Below, piece by piece: positions 10,946 through 22,940 of a stretch of 64,000 nt of DNA. The first letter of the stretch is position 1, and each line of letters begins with the position of its first letter. The notes beneath the pieces were generated by a model that was not told the origin of the DNA, searched no databases, and saw nothing but the letters and a program-made list of their open reading frames with translations. The DNA comes from Dasyornis broadbenti (lineage: Eukaryota > Chordata > Aves > Passeriformes > Dasyornithidae). Made by a program: the position numbers and the translations under genes. Where the stretch lies: contig VZRN01006295.1 in the NCBI GenBank assembly GCA_013397935.1, positions 195,020 to 259,019 on the forward strand, written 5' to 3'.

Positions 10946-13743
10946 GCAGAAATATGGGTAAGTAGAGTGCAAGTCTAATGGTACTGCACTGAGAACAGCA
11001 CTGACACATAACCTTGAAAGATTCAGGGAGAGAAACTCTGAACTTCAAGGATATTCTACTGTACCTGAAGCACAGGATTGCTAAGCATCTGGAAAACTTT
11101 ACTTTTAGAAGTCTTTATTTTAAAAAATTATCCTTAATAAAGTGGTCTAGTTCCAGACTTCTATGCACATCCTACTGGAGTTGTATACCAAGCGTGTGCT
11201 TTATACAGTAACATTCAGCAGACTCTGGGTTTCCTTACTGGGAAGTAGGTGCTTTTGTGAGTTTTTAAAGATGCTGAGCCAAGCAGCTAAAAGCTAAAAA
11301 GTGTTAGGCCCTAAATGGAGGTGTCTTCTTGGTTTGCTCAGTTGCTGAGCCCTGGGGTAGCTCTTCTGCAGCAAAGATGCAGTGTTGTCTGGTACTGGGA
11401 GCTAACAGATCACAGGGTAAATTTGACTTGCTGTTCATAAGAAAAAGCTAATAGCCTGGTCATGTTAATAGTTACTCTGTCATACTTTGAAAGTAAAGGG
11501 AGTAGATAATATAGCCCAGGTGCAGATGCTGGTTATGTGTGGGGTTATCTGTAGAAAGTTAAGGTCTAGCCATATTCATTTACAGCTGTGTAAGCAGCTC
11601 ATATATTAGAGATCCTTATTGCCTGTTTTAAAAATCTCTCTTTAATCTCAGTTCTCACTAAATACTTGGTTTAAGAAGGCTTTCTAGCTGCCAATTACTG
11701 CTGGCATTGCTTCTGGAGGAAACAGAGCCACAGGCTCTGAGGTTGGTCTTGCTTGGGCAGCTTGGGTCAGACTCAGAGAGTGGCTGCTCAGGCTCATCCT
11801 TTGGGAGGAGAGCAACCATTTCCCAAAAACAAAGCATGTTGGCCTGATCTTGCAGGTCAGCAAGTGCATGGGGCCAATTGCAGACTTTTTATCCTTAGCC
11901 ATTTAACTAGTCCATGAGGCTTTATTATTCATAGCCAGGAAGGCGCAGTCAGAAGGTGTGGCGTTGTGCCTGGCCAACGCCACTTAATTCAGCTACCTGG
12001 ATCTTGTCCCCTTGGGTTTTGCAGAATTACATAGCTTCAAATCAAGACTTGAGGAGTATGTCCCAGCTGCATCATTTTCTGGCACACCACTTGAGTACTT
12101 AGGTCAGGCACTAGAAGACTCATTCCTTAGGTAAAAGTGATAAGGAGAGTGGGTGCAAGGAAGACAATCACTCCTGCTCGAAGAGCGCTGGCAGCAGTGT
12201 TACGTGTGAATCTGAATCCCTGTCTGAAAGAACAAGATGAGTCCTGCAAGGTGTTTTGTGCTGCATGTGAGCCATGCCTCTCTTCTGTCTCCTCTCTGAA
12301 AGATCACTCCCATCACTGCTGTGGTGCAGCCTCTTGGTTATGCCGCCCGGAGCCACCGGGTTGTCCCTTTGTCCCTATCTCAGTGTCCCGGCTTGCTGGG
12401 CTGAAGTAGGTCATTGCACTCTGCGGGCAGTCACCCAGACAGGCATGTTCTTCTTCTTCATCAAGGTTTGTTGTTTGCTAAGCAGGGCTGACGAGGCATT
12501 CCTTTGCTAAGTCTATTAGGGTTTGTCTTTCAGTGACCGTGGTTAAGGAGTTTAAAATTGAGCTGTTTAAGGCTAGGGATAGAGATGGGATGCTGCAGGG
12601 GAGGGAGGAGATGCTCTGCTATAAAGGTTGCATCCAACTCCAGGGAAAAAGAGTTTTGCATGTTTTGCAGCACGTACCATTTGTTAGGACTGTCCACAAG
12701 TGGCAGGAGCAATTTTTGGATCTTGGAGAGTAAGCGTAGCAGTATGTAAGCAGGATGGAGAGACGCATGGGGAGCTGCCTTGGGAAGGACTTGGAAGGAG
12801 GTGCCCCAAGTGGCAAAGTACCAGAAAAATTCTGTGGAAAAGTAAAAATGCCAGGGGATGGGAGATATTTTTAATGTGCAATGCTTGCTGTGTAGTTCAG
12901 TGTAATATTTAGACATGAGCGATTTTGACAGCTGCAGCAATTGATCTGCCAGCAGCAGAGGATCTTCCTGCCTGCAGCTGACTTCAGGCCCTACAATAAT
13001 TCTGTATGTTGTGCCACCTGATGGATTTTTTGTGTCTTATGAATTCTTTTATATTCCTTTAAATGTGACTGTGTGGCATGGATAGGCATTCATGAAACTG
13101 CAACTGCTGATCCCAAGTGTCGAAGTATTTGCTTTTTATAAATACCAGCAAAGAACTTGGCTTTTCTTCCTTCTTGTGCGCTCTACCAAGCATTTGAATT
13201 GCAAACATTGTCATGCAAATGTATGTGCTGAAAAAGTGTGTACTTCATCAAGCTCTGGAAGTTTTCTTCTTTAACTACTACTACAAAAAAAGTCCCCCCA
13301 TCTCTAGATGGCAATTTACATTCAAATCCTGTTTGCTGTGTTCTCATGGTAACTGCTCTGAGGGAACATGCACAGTCCATGATAAATAGACATCCTTAGA
13401 GCTCCAAAAGCATCGCTTCGGTACAGAGTATTGTTCTTTAGCAAAAACTTTAAAGTTCAGAAGCCCCTTCCATACTAAACTGTGTCTTAGGGCATTTTGT
13501 GCATTTTATCTCTGAAGGTTTAGGAATTTGTTGGCTGTGAAATGTATTTACATTCTTGCTGCCTATACGGTGAGATTAGCCCTCGTGTCCTGTTAGTCAG
13601 GAATATCTTCAGTGATTGCTGTAGAGCAAGCCCTCGCTAGGCTTGACTTCCTTTGAGTAGCAGCAGGAATGAATTAAGCAAGTACAGCCAAAGATATCAC
13701 ATGAAAGACTTGAAATACCAGTGAGCTGAAGAAAGCTCTGTTC

Positions 13744-13767
13744 TGTGTGTGTCTGTGTGTGTGTGTG
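13744..13767. repeat. (GT)n microsatellite
   Basis: GTGTGTGTCTGTGTGTGTGTGTG with one interruption (TCT), intronic. Confidence 0.95.
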
Positions 13768-14870
13768 CATAGCTGCAACTGCTAAAGATTCTCTTTTTCA
13801 CAATGGACGAACGCTGAAGGGGGAAAACATCTTAAAAGGTAAGGGTTTTAATTCATGCAGGTTTTTAGATTATTTTAATCTTGCATACTTGAAGCTGCAG
13901 TGGACTTGTAGAAAAGTAATAGAAAGTGCCTGGAGTTTGGCTGAGCAGGCTGTACTGGAAATGTTTCTGGGTTTGTATTTTCTTTTAAAGAGGGTTAAAT
14001 GCGTGCAGAATCAAGTTTATGAAAAAAGAACTAAATTTACTGGTCTAATCATATTTTCGAATGCCAGGAGAGCTTTTCTGCCAAGCAGTCTGCTTTAATA
14101 AATCACACTTTGTTTGAAAGTTAAAGGGGTGATTGTTCGCAGAGCTGGGAAAAAGTCGGCAGAAGTAGAGCTGTGTGTGCAGAGAGGGAAGACCTGTGTT
14201 GTAGTGATGGGCTGCTTTCTGGAGAAAGATCTTTTCTGTTGTTCAGCACTCCATAGTGTAGATTTGAGTAAACCAGCTGTGTAAAATTTAGGATTATAGT
14301 ATTCCTGTCATTATTAAGGTATAAAGAGGTGGCTGTATTTTTGTGTTCATCACATGATAAGAAGGCAATACTGGGGATGAGTGTGTTTGGGGTGAGGGGA
14401 GTCCAGTAAGGTATCTTCAGAACCCAGAAGTCTAAATTAATCTTGTTATTTTACAGGGGACATTTGATGGGACACATTTGAAACAGTAATTTTTTGCCAT
14501 AGAAATACAGGAAATGGAAAATGCCTGGAAAAAAACTAATTGCAGTAATAATGGAAAGGACAGCATAGCAGTTTGTATATTTTGACTTTCTTTGCTGTGT
14601 CAGCTCTCCCTTCTGCCCCCAATAAAATAACCCTCCAACACTGCAAGTAAAATATCTATGTTCACCGCTGGTTGTCTTTGTTTCTGGGATCTGCACACTG
14701 TGCCTTGCTTTCCCACTTAAAGTTCTTGTCTCTGCAAACATTAGAATTCAGCCACAGGGTAGAAAATTAGGATAAAATTGCTTGAGAGAACCAGTTGTGA
14801 AGGGAATGGGTTTGATCCTGCATCATTGAAGTCTATGAGGAGTTTTATTCTGGTCTCAAGAAGTGCAGCC

Positions 14871-14893
14871 CTAGATTTGCCTTGCAAATCTAG
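14871..14893. repeat. Perfect 10-bp inverted repeat with 3-nt loop
   Basis: CTAGATTTGC, then CTT, then GCAAATCTAG. The arms pair perfectly and could form a hairpin in DNA or pre-mRNA. It is deep in the large intron; function unknown. Confidence 0.9.
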
Positions 14894-17218
14894 ATGGAGG
14901 CTATATGATCTGATAAAGTGCCTATGGGACCAGGAAACAGGGTTCCCATAACTTGTAGTTATTCTTCTCTCACTGGTGTTAAAATATGTCCTTTTAAACC
15001 CCAAGTGGTAGTGGTGGTAGGTCAAAATGTTGCTGTTTTTGTTGTGTGCACATTGATGATATGTAGTCAGTATTTCTTTTGCTAAAGCTGCTTAGTTTCA
15101 AAAAAGATCAGATCTGTTTTGTTTCCTATTTGTTGGCTTATTCAAAAAAATATATTTACAACCTGTAACATAAATGAAAGCATAACAACAGTGTGTTTTT
15201 CCTATACACCTAGATTACTGATAGGAATTACCTGAAAGTTAGAGTGCTGTCCCAACTATTTACAAATCTTTGTCAAAGCTACCCTCAGAACACAAAATCC
15301 ATGTCAAGAGCAGAAGTTAATGTTGTTTAAGAGTAGAACTCAGATCAGTTACTAACTCTTTTTCTCTTTGTCTGTATTTATCTGTTTATGTACATACATA
15401 TTTCTTTCATGAGACTTTTCTTAATTTAGTCACAAGATGCAGCAAAGACTTCAGGGGGGAAACCTCACTGCAATGCATTTGTAAGGACTAAGTACACTTC
15501 AGAACATCTGGTGTCACCTCATCAGATGAAACATTAAACATGAAATGCTTACTGAAAGCATCAAAGCGTTTTGTCTTTGTTGTTTTACACCCAGAATTTA
15601 CTGTTTCTGGTGGGTTTAGGCAGTTTATAAACCTCAGAAGCAAGGCAGGTCCATTCCAAAAGCTGTCATTAGAAGTCAGGTTGTGGTTTCAGTTATATGA
15701 AGTAGATTGTAGGAGCTGTAAAGTCCATGTTTGAGGACACCATCTGAGCTGCAGGGGCAGTCAATCTAAATTACAGGAAGTTTTTTCTGAAACATGGTGA
15801 GGTTTGAGGGTGCTCTTATTAGTTTGTCTTCTCTCCACATTCCTGATGTGTATTCCCTGTTCAGACAACAGGGAGCTTTGCCAGGGAGGTGATAGCACCA
15901 CAATTCCTCAGGCTCTGTGGGCAGTATTTGTTTTGCCCACATATTTGTTTTCTTGGTCCCAAGCACCAGGCAAGCGTGCACACTGTTCAGGTCTGTGAAG
16001 TTGCAGGTTGCCAAGAAGCCCATTGCAGCATGTAAATCATTTGGGACACTGGGAAGTTTTTTGTTTTGGCAGCCACCTTGTATTGTTGCACACATCTGTG
16101 AGCCTTATACAGTATCTAGCCTAGAGAAGGCAGGTTTGTCACCAAACTCATAGTGTTATGTTCTATTTCCACTGTTTGCATGATGAGATCAATCATGGCA
16201 TTTTTGAAACTCACTCTCTATAGATCTAGAAATCTTGAAGTGTGTGGCAAGTGGGGTCTTTGGAGGGGCCTCCAAACTTTTATTAGTGAAGAAGAGATGA
16301 AGTAGATGGGTTGAGAAAAGACATTCACTTTCAGAAAGCCAGGTAAATGCCAAATCATCTGTGATACTGGCTTTCTCAAATAAATGGCTGTCCCAGATGC
16401 AGCATGATGATGAGTATGTCCATCTGCAGCTTGCCAAGCACATAATTTGTGCATATTTAGCCAGAAAGACACAGTGACCAGCCTCATCAATTAAAGTAGT
16501 ATTTCAAAGGGAGAAATGATGATTTTTATTAGAAGTGGTGTAGCACTTAAATTAGCTTCAAGGAAGTTTTTCATGTAGGCAAACAATTCGCATGTCTAAC
16601 AAAATTGCATTTAGGAAAGCTGATTTTATCTCAAGTGTCTCCTTCTGAGTCAAACATTAAGGGTTATGTTGGGTCATATACTTAAGCCAGCCTAGGAATT
16701 TCTCAGGGAAGAAATGGCTTTTCAGCCATCTAAAATTGTCATTTCGCCGTGACCCCTGGCGTGCAGAACATAGCACATCTCACAAGACATGTACATCTCA
16801 TCGGCCTCAGTGAGCTTTAAGCACACGTGTAAGTGCTCTGCTGAAGTTATTATTGGTTTGATGCTGCTTTGGCCAGCACATAACAGAGCACCTGGAGCCA
16901 CAATACCTCTTGTCACACAGCTGTGAAGAGGAGAGACATTTGTGCAGCTCCCTTACAATGCAGGCCCAGCCTAAAGTCACAAATCATCTGTACAGAGGAG
17001 ACAAGGCTTGTTCCATCCGTGTGGTGTGTGTTTAATGCAGCTGGCCAGTCCCAGGAGAAAGAGTGCTGGTAAGGCAGCAGTGAAAATGCGCTTAACCAAT
17101 CATGGAGTCTTAACAGTCTGTTTCCACCGGGATCAGAGAATACAGAAGAGGGATAGAAAAAAAAATCATTTCCAGGGCAAGAAGAGCCGTATTCTTATTT
17201 GAATATAATGCAACAGAT

Positions 17219-17245
17219 TGTAAGGCCGTAAGTAAGGGCCTTACA
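17219..17245. repeat. Perfect 9-bp inverted repeat with 9-nt loop
   Basis: Arms TGTAAGGCC and GGCCTTACA flank a loop, GTAAGTAAG, that contains the consensus splice-donor string GTAAGT. Intronic; function unknown. Confidence 0.9.
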
Positions 17246-20200
17246 GTAATCGTTTGTTCCACACGATCATCTTAGAAAATGGATAGAGTCAACCAAACAT
17301 GTGGTTCATGCAACTAAGTGAAGATGGACCTAAACCTTACTGAAACAAAGAGCTGTTTCCAGCATCCCTGGCTGTGAGTTCTGCAGGCTTGGAGGAGATG
17401 AGCAGTGGCATCACAATTAAACCACTCAGAAGTCAGTTGAATGTTAAATTAGTTAGATACTCATATGCTGTTGCTATCTATTATAATTCGTTCTTTCTCT
17501 AGCTCTTTAGATATGTATGTGTAGATAAAATAGTTAATAGTTTGATAACCATATTGATGTTAAGGAGGTTTATTGCCATTCATTTTGGATAACCCTGCAC
17601 CATGCTAATACAGCAAAGTGAATTTACTCTACAGTTAACTCTTACCTCACAGTTGTATAAGAATTGGAACAAAAAAAATCATGTTAATGCTTGTCAATGC
17701 ATAATCTATTGCAATGAGATGACAGTGGTGGGATTTTTTTCTCTACTGAATGCAATTAGTATCAATGCAGAAAACACAAGAGCTTCCTGCTGTTCTGGCC
17801 AAGGTGAAGTTGAGTCACCTGTGTGGCCTCTGTGGCAGCACAGAGAGCTATGATCCACACAGCTCTTCCATCTCGTGTTTATATAAAATATGAGGAAATC
17901 AGTAAAGGGACTTTTTATTTGACTTATACTGGAAATGTCAGAATTACCAGAAATATCTAATTTGATTTTGATGTGGTTCTCAGAGACATCAAAGAACCCA
18001 AGGAGGAGACTTTCCAACTCTCAGTGGGAGGATGGGACAGGACTGTTGTGTTATAACAAGGCCATCCAAGGAGAACATATTTATTGCCTTTTTCTGTGAA
18101 ATTAATGCATACAAGAACAAACAGCTGCCTGCCTTTTCTGCCTCTGCCCTGCAAATACACACATTTCACTAGTCTTGATCTCTTTCTCACAGATCTACAA
18201 AGCAAGTCCTAAGTATATAATGTAAAAATGTATAGGAATACAAGAACAGCAGCTCAAAGGACCAAATTCTAAGAAAAATGCCAAAATTAGACTGACACTG
18301 GCTGAAACATACTGAGATATAAGATGTATTAGTAATTAACACAGCAATTAGATGGGATTGAGCTGGGCCATTCATGTGGGCCATCATACAATTCTGGCTG
18401 TCAGCTAGGTAGACATCTGTGCTGCTCACAGGGATCTCCGTCTCTGTAAACTTGAATTTCCCCTCTATAGACCTTAAGAAGGGTCTTAAACGCAGTGTTA
18501 CAGGGTTCCTGATACTTAAAAGGAGATCTCCAGGCCACACACTGCAAGTCTGCTGCAGCCCAGCTCTGGAACAGCTCCCCCAGTATTCTGGGCTCCCTCC
18601 GGTTGAAGGGAGCCTTTGGAAATGATACAAATCAGCCAGAGTCATGTGCTGCCCACTTGGGCATTTTTGTTGCAGAGGGGCTTGCACGCTGGGTGTTGTG
18701 GCAAGGGCCGGTGCAGGGATTTGGGAGGCAGGGATGCTCTGGGAGGGCTGGGTAGCAGAGCCCAGAGGCAGCTGTGAATGGAGCCCTGTGCTGGGTGGGA
18801 ATAATCTGCCCTTTCAGTGCTGCCCGACCTCCAGTGTCCTAGCAACACAAAGCTGCTCGGCTGAATATTTTGTGGTGTTCCTCATTTGCACATATCAGAT
18901 ACTGGCTGTGATTTAAGCCTGCCTGATCTCCCATTATGGCTTTCGAACAACAGGCTCGGTGCGGGAAGGAGAGGAGGAAGGGCTAGTTAGGAGATAATTT
19001 TATAAAACCACATACTTTTTTTCAGCAGAGGAATGGCTCTGAAACATTTCCCTGCTTGAGAAAGCACAGAGCAGCAAGTCTGAGCATTACGTCAGCCTTG
19101 TGCTTTGTAGGCATCTTATATGGAGAGAATGAACTGTGTGCAGGGGCAAAGTGAGTTGGAGAAACTGCTGGTGGCCTCAGTATTGAAAAAGGGGTGGGAT
19201 CTATTGCTAACTTTTTAACTTTAATCTGATTTTGATTTTTTAGCGATGAAGTCATTGGCCCTTGGCGCCATACAACAAACATGGATGCTCCACATTTAAA
19301 TCAACTAAAGATAATGCACACTTTTTTATTATTTTAAACCTTGTAGTTTGCTGAGGTGTGATTCACGATTGTTGTGTCACACAGCTGAGCAGCACAGGTT
19401 AGCCCACAAATCACTAAACTGACTTCTGAAATAGCAGAGAACTTTAAGTATTCTCTTTAAAGCAATGCCTCAAAATAGAAGAATATCAAGATGCAATTTG
19501 GGCATGGGGTCCTAAAAAATAAGGTGTGATGAGATCTAGAGAAGCAGTAGGTGGGTGCCCAGGACTGAAGCTGGGAATAAAGTGAGATTTGGATTTAGAA
19601 TCCTCTTTTACTCTTCTTCTGCTCACTGAGTTGATGACCCTTGTCCCTCTGTGGAGTGGAATGTTAGCTCCCTCCACCTGTGAGCTGGAAGTGAGGTACT
19701 TCCACCTCCTTCTTTCTACTTAATGTGCAGTAGAGGAGGCAATAACCCTTATCCTCTCTTCTCCTGCATGGAGCTGTAGTCTGAAAAAAGGTTGCTCAGT
19801 TTTGTGTCACCAGGGAAGGCAAGGAGTTGTGATAATGTGGATCAAAGCTATCTGCAATACAATTTGAGGATGTGAAGTGATCAAGTCACTGCTAAAGTGA
19901 TCCTGTTGTTAGCATTTCAGAGAGAACCAGCTTTCTGGAGGGTTTAAAGTGTGAGGTTATTTGTAGTAACAGTGCACCAGGTACTAGAAACACACAGGAT
20001 TAGGTTCTTAAACAAATTGCTCCAAAGTTTTACACCAATGTCAGGCTTCGGCCATGCAAGGTGGAATTCATGTTAAACATGTTCTATCAAGTATTTCCAT
20101 CCTAGTTTTCTATCCCCTGGTGGAGCTTCCTATTTTTTGGGAATAAATGCTTGATACCAAGCACCATTATCTGAAGAAATCATGTTAGAGGGACATGTGT

Positions 20201-20355
20201 GCAGGGGCACATACGTAAAATATGTTTTACTGCTTTTAAGCATTTAGTAATGTGTGTATGTCCAGCCTGCTAATAAATGATCAAATAACAAAAAAATCTT
20301 GTAAGGTGTTGATAAAAGGTCTGGCATGGCATAGAGGAGTGACAGTACAGGGGAA

Positions 20356-20360
<5 letters not shown>

Positions 20361-20390
<30 letters not shown>
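20361..20390. repeat. Poly(A) tract, 30 nt
   Basis: Thirty uninterrupted A residues preceded by GGGAAAAATT. I cannot recognise a retroposed gene or SINE on its 5' side. Confidence 0.95.
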
Positions 20391-20392
<2 letters not shown>

Positions 20393-22903
20393 AGGGGGAG
20401 GGCTCAGACCGTGTAAGTTATTTGATGACATGGATGGTCAGGGTTTTTCTCTGCGGGTGGTGTGTGCAGCCTCAGCAGATGTGGAGTGGCATGTGCACAA
20501 GTTTTCTTAACCTGTAATGAACAGTGGTGTTGTTGGTGTTGTTGTCTTGACATGGGGTTGGTAAGGAAGGCTAGCTGTCCTTGCAATTAGTACCTCACAG
20601 CATGTTTCTTCATGGTAGGTCTGTGGCTCAGGCAGCCTGATTGATTTTCTTCAGAAGAAGCCTGCTGACCAGTCACAGTGTGGGGAGAATGAGGCCAGAT
20701 TGGGGTTTAGTCTGCAGGGACTGGAGGCTTTGGTGAGGCTGACCTCAGAAGAAATGGCAACAGATTACTCACAGGTGGAAAGGAGGGTCCATGAAAAGTT
20801 CCAGCTGGGGTCCGTGCTGCGAGTCACACCTTCTGTCAGTGTGCTGAGACCCTGCCAGCAAGGCTTCAAACCTTAAATCCCTGTTTCCCAAATGCTTTTA
20901 ATTGCCTGTCTCACATGGATGGTCCTGCAGTTCTGGAGCAAACAGCCTGTGAGACTTGCTGTGCATTTCAATGGAGCCCCTGAATAATGTATTCAAGCAA
21001 GGGCTCACTTCAGCTGAAAGTTTAGGCAATCACTTACAGAGCTCTAAATATGCTCTTAGAAAACTTTGCTATCACCGGTGTTCAAGCCTGTGCCTTTAAG
21101 AATCCGTTCCTATTCCATGAAATTGTACCTGGTGTGTAAGAAATAACAGTCATTTTAGTGGCTAGCATTCCTCTGGGCTCACATGAGAGAGGTAGTAAAT
21201 CCTGGCTTCCTTTACAAGAAATTACAGATGCCTTTAAAAAGGAGAGTTCACAAAGAGGCTGTTGTGTATTTACTCAGGGGTAGCATTTAGTCCATACAAA
21301 CCCATTGAAAAGATTACTCTGAAATGCAAGAGTACAGGGACAATAACTAATAAAAAGTAGATTAAATAGCCCTGCAATTGTGATTTTATTGTTGTTGATG
21401 AAAGCATGAAATCTCAGCAAGCCAGTCAGAATATTTTGAGCATCTTTTCCCCAACAAAGCAGTGGGGAGCTAGTTTCCAGCTCTTCTCTTTGCTGAATAT
21501 AGTCAAGCAGGGCCTAAAAAATGACCACAGCATCTTTGTGGATGTATCTAATTCAACAGTGTCTTGACCTAGTTGAAATCCTTATACATTAGGACAAATA
21601 GTTAGTGTAGCAATGTACTGTCTCATAGCTCTTTAATGGGCTGCAGTCCCAAAAATGTCCTTGGGATTCTTGCTTGTGAAGTAAGCTGGGTGACAGGCTG
21701 AATATAAATACAAAAGCATTTTCACATTCATTTATTGAGTCTCCTGCTTTGACTGTTTTGGTAGAGTAGAAGACCTCTAAAAGTACAGTGTTCCTTCTAT
21801 GCTGTACTAATTTTAGCACAGGAAACTCTAACCTGTGGCATGAGAGTGGCTAATTTTGCAGTCTGTCTCTTATCTGAAATACTCAGGGCTGGAAGATGAG
21901 TGATGCAGGTCAGATGCAGTAGTAGGAGTTGAAGTGATCAGCTAATGGTGTAAATGACTGCTGCTGGTAAATGCAGTGCTTTCATGTTCAGACCTGTAGA
22001 GACTGTAAAAAGAGCCAGGATGTCATTACTGAGCTTGCAGTGAAATCTGGCATGGAGTTTGTCACAGAACTTTTCTGAGGCACAATTTCTGAGGATTGTT
22101 GCAAATAACCATGCTGTTTTTCTAGCAAGTTGCCACCAGCAGTGTTAGTCATTTTTTAAGGCTTTTTATGGGGTTTTGGAGTGGATGTATGGAAAAAGGC
22201 CAGGAGGACTTTAGACATACAAAACACATACCGTTATTTCAGGTTTATTCAAATATTCCTTGACTTGCCAGTGCAATAAAGTAGAAATCGCAAATAAATA
22301 TTAGCTGTGGCACATTCTTTGTTTTTATTGTCCTGTATTCTTATTGTGTTTATCTGGACACAAGTGCTCTGGGACAGTAAGGGAATACCTTCCAAAACAA
22401 AGCAGGCATCCAACTTGTCTGTGTTTTCACCCACACCTGTTCCAGTTAGAGCTGGCTGCGTGCTGTAGAAAAATGTAGAGAGTTTCTTTCTTTGAAAGAG
22501 ACTTTTAGGTGAGTGGGCTAGGCAGGACATGCACAGCTTTTAATGCTCCTTGTGCTGGAAGCATATCAGTTTGGAGGTGGCAGATCTGTTGAATAAGCTG
22601 TTGTCATCAAAGCTGATGGTGCAAATGACTGAAGAAATGATGGCTAGAAAATCAGGGGGTGAAATGATTTGTTGGAGGTAGGAGGGTGGCATACACAGCA
22701 GTGCAGCAGCAGTCTCCAGGTTTGTCAGGCCTTATACCTGCCTGGCCTGGTGTCACAGAGCATTTTCCTATTGCTGGCTTGAATCCTTGACACCAGTAAA
22801 GGCTGCCAAGCAGTACATTTGGATGAGAATCACTGAGCATAATTTGGTTTTTAAAAGGCAAACAATGGGTATGCAGAATTCTTCATATCAGTTCAGCTAG
22901 ATT

Positions 22904-22904
22904 T

Positions 22905-22937
<33 letters not shown>

Positions 22938-22940
22938 GTA
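22904..22940. repeat. (TA)n microsatellite
   Basis: Alternating TA with one CA interruption, self-complementary, intronic. Confidence 0.95.

Noticed and set aside
12530..12940. 136-codon minus-strand frame in the large intron
   Set aside because: Overlaps several equally long frames in other phases, with no protein-like composition or family match.
18187..18687. 166-codon open frame on the minus strand in the large intron
   Set aside because: No domain, low-complexity or family resemblance. A single frame of this size is expected by chance in 21 kb of intron read in six frames.
20361..20390. Poly(A) tract as the tail of a processed pseudogene
   Set aside because: The sequence upstream shows no coding relic and I found no flanking direct repeats, so only a low-complexity tract is supported.
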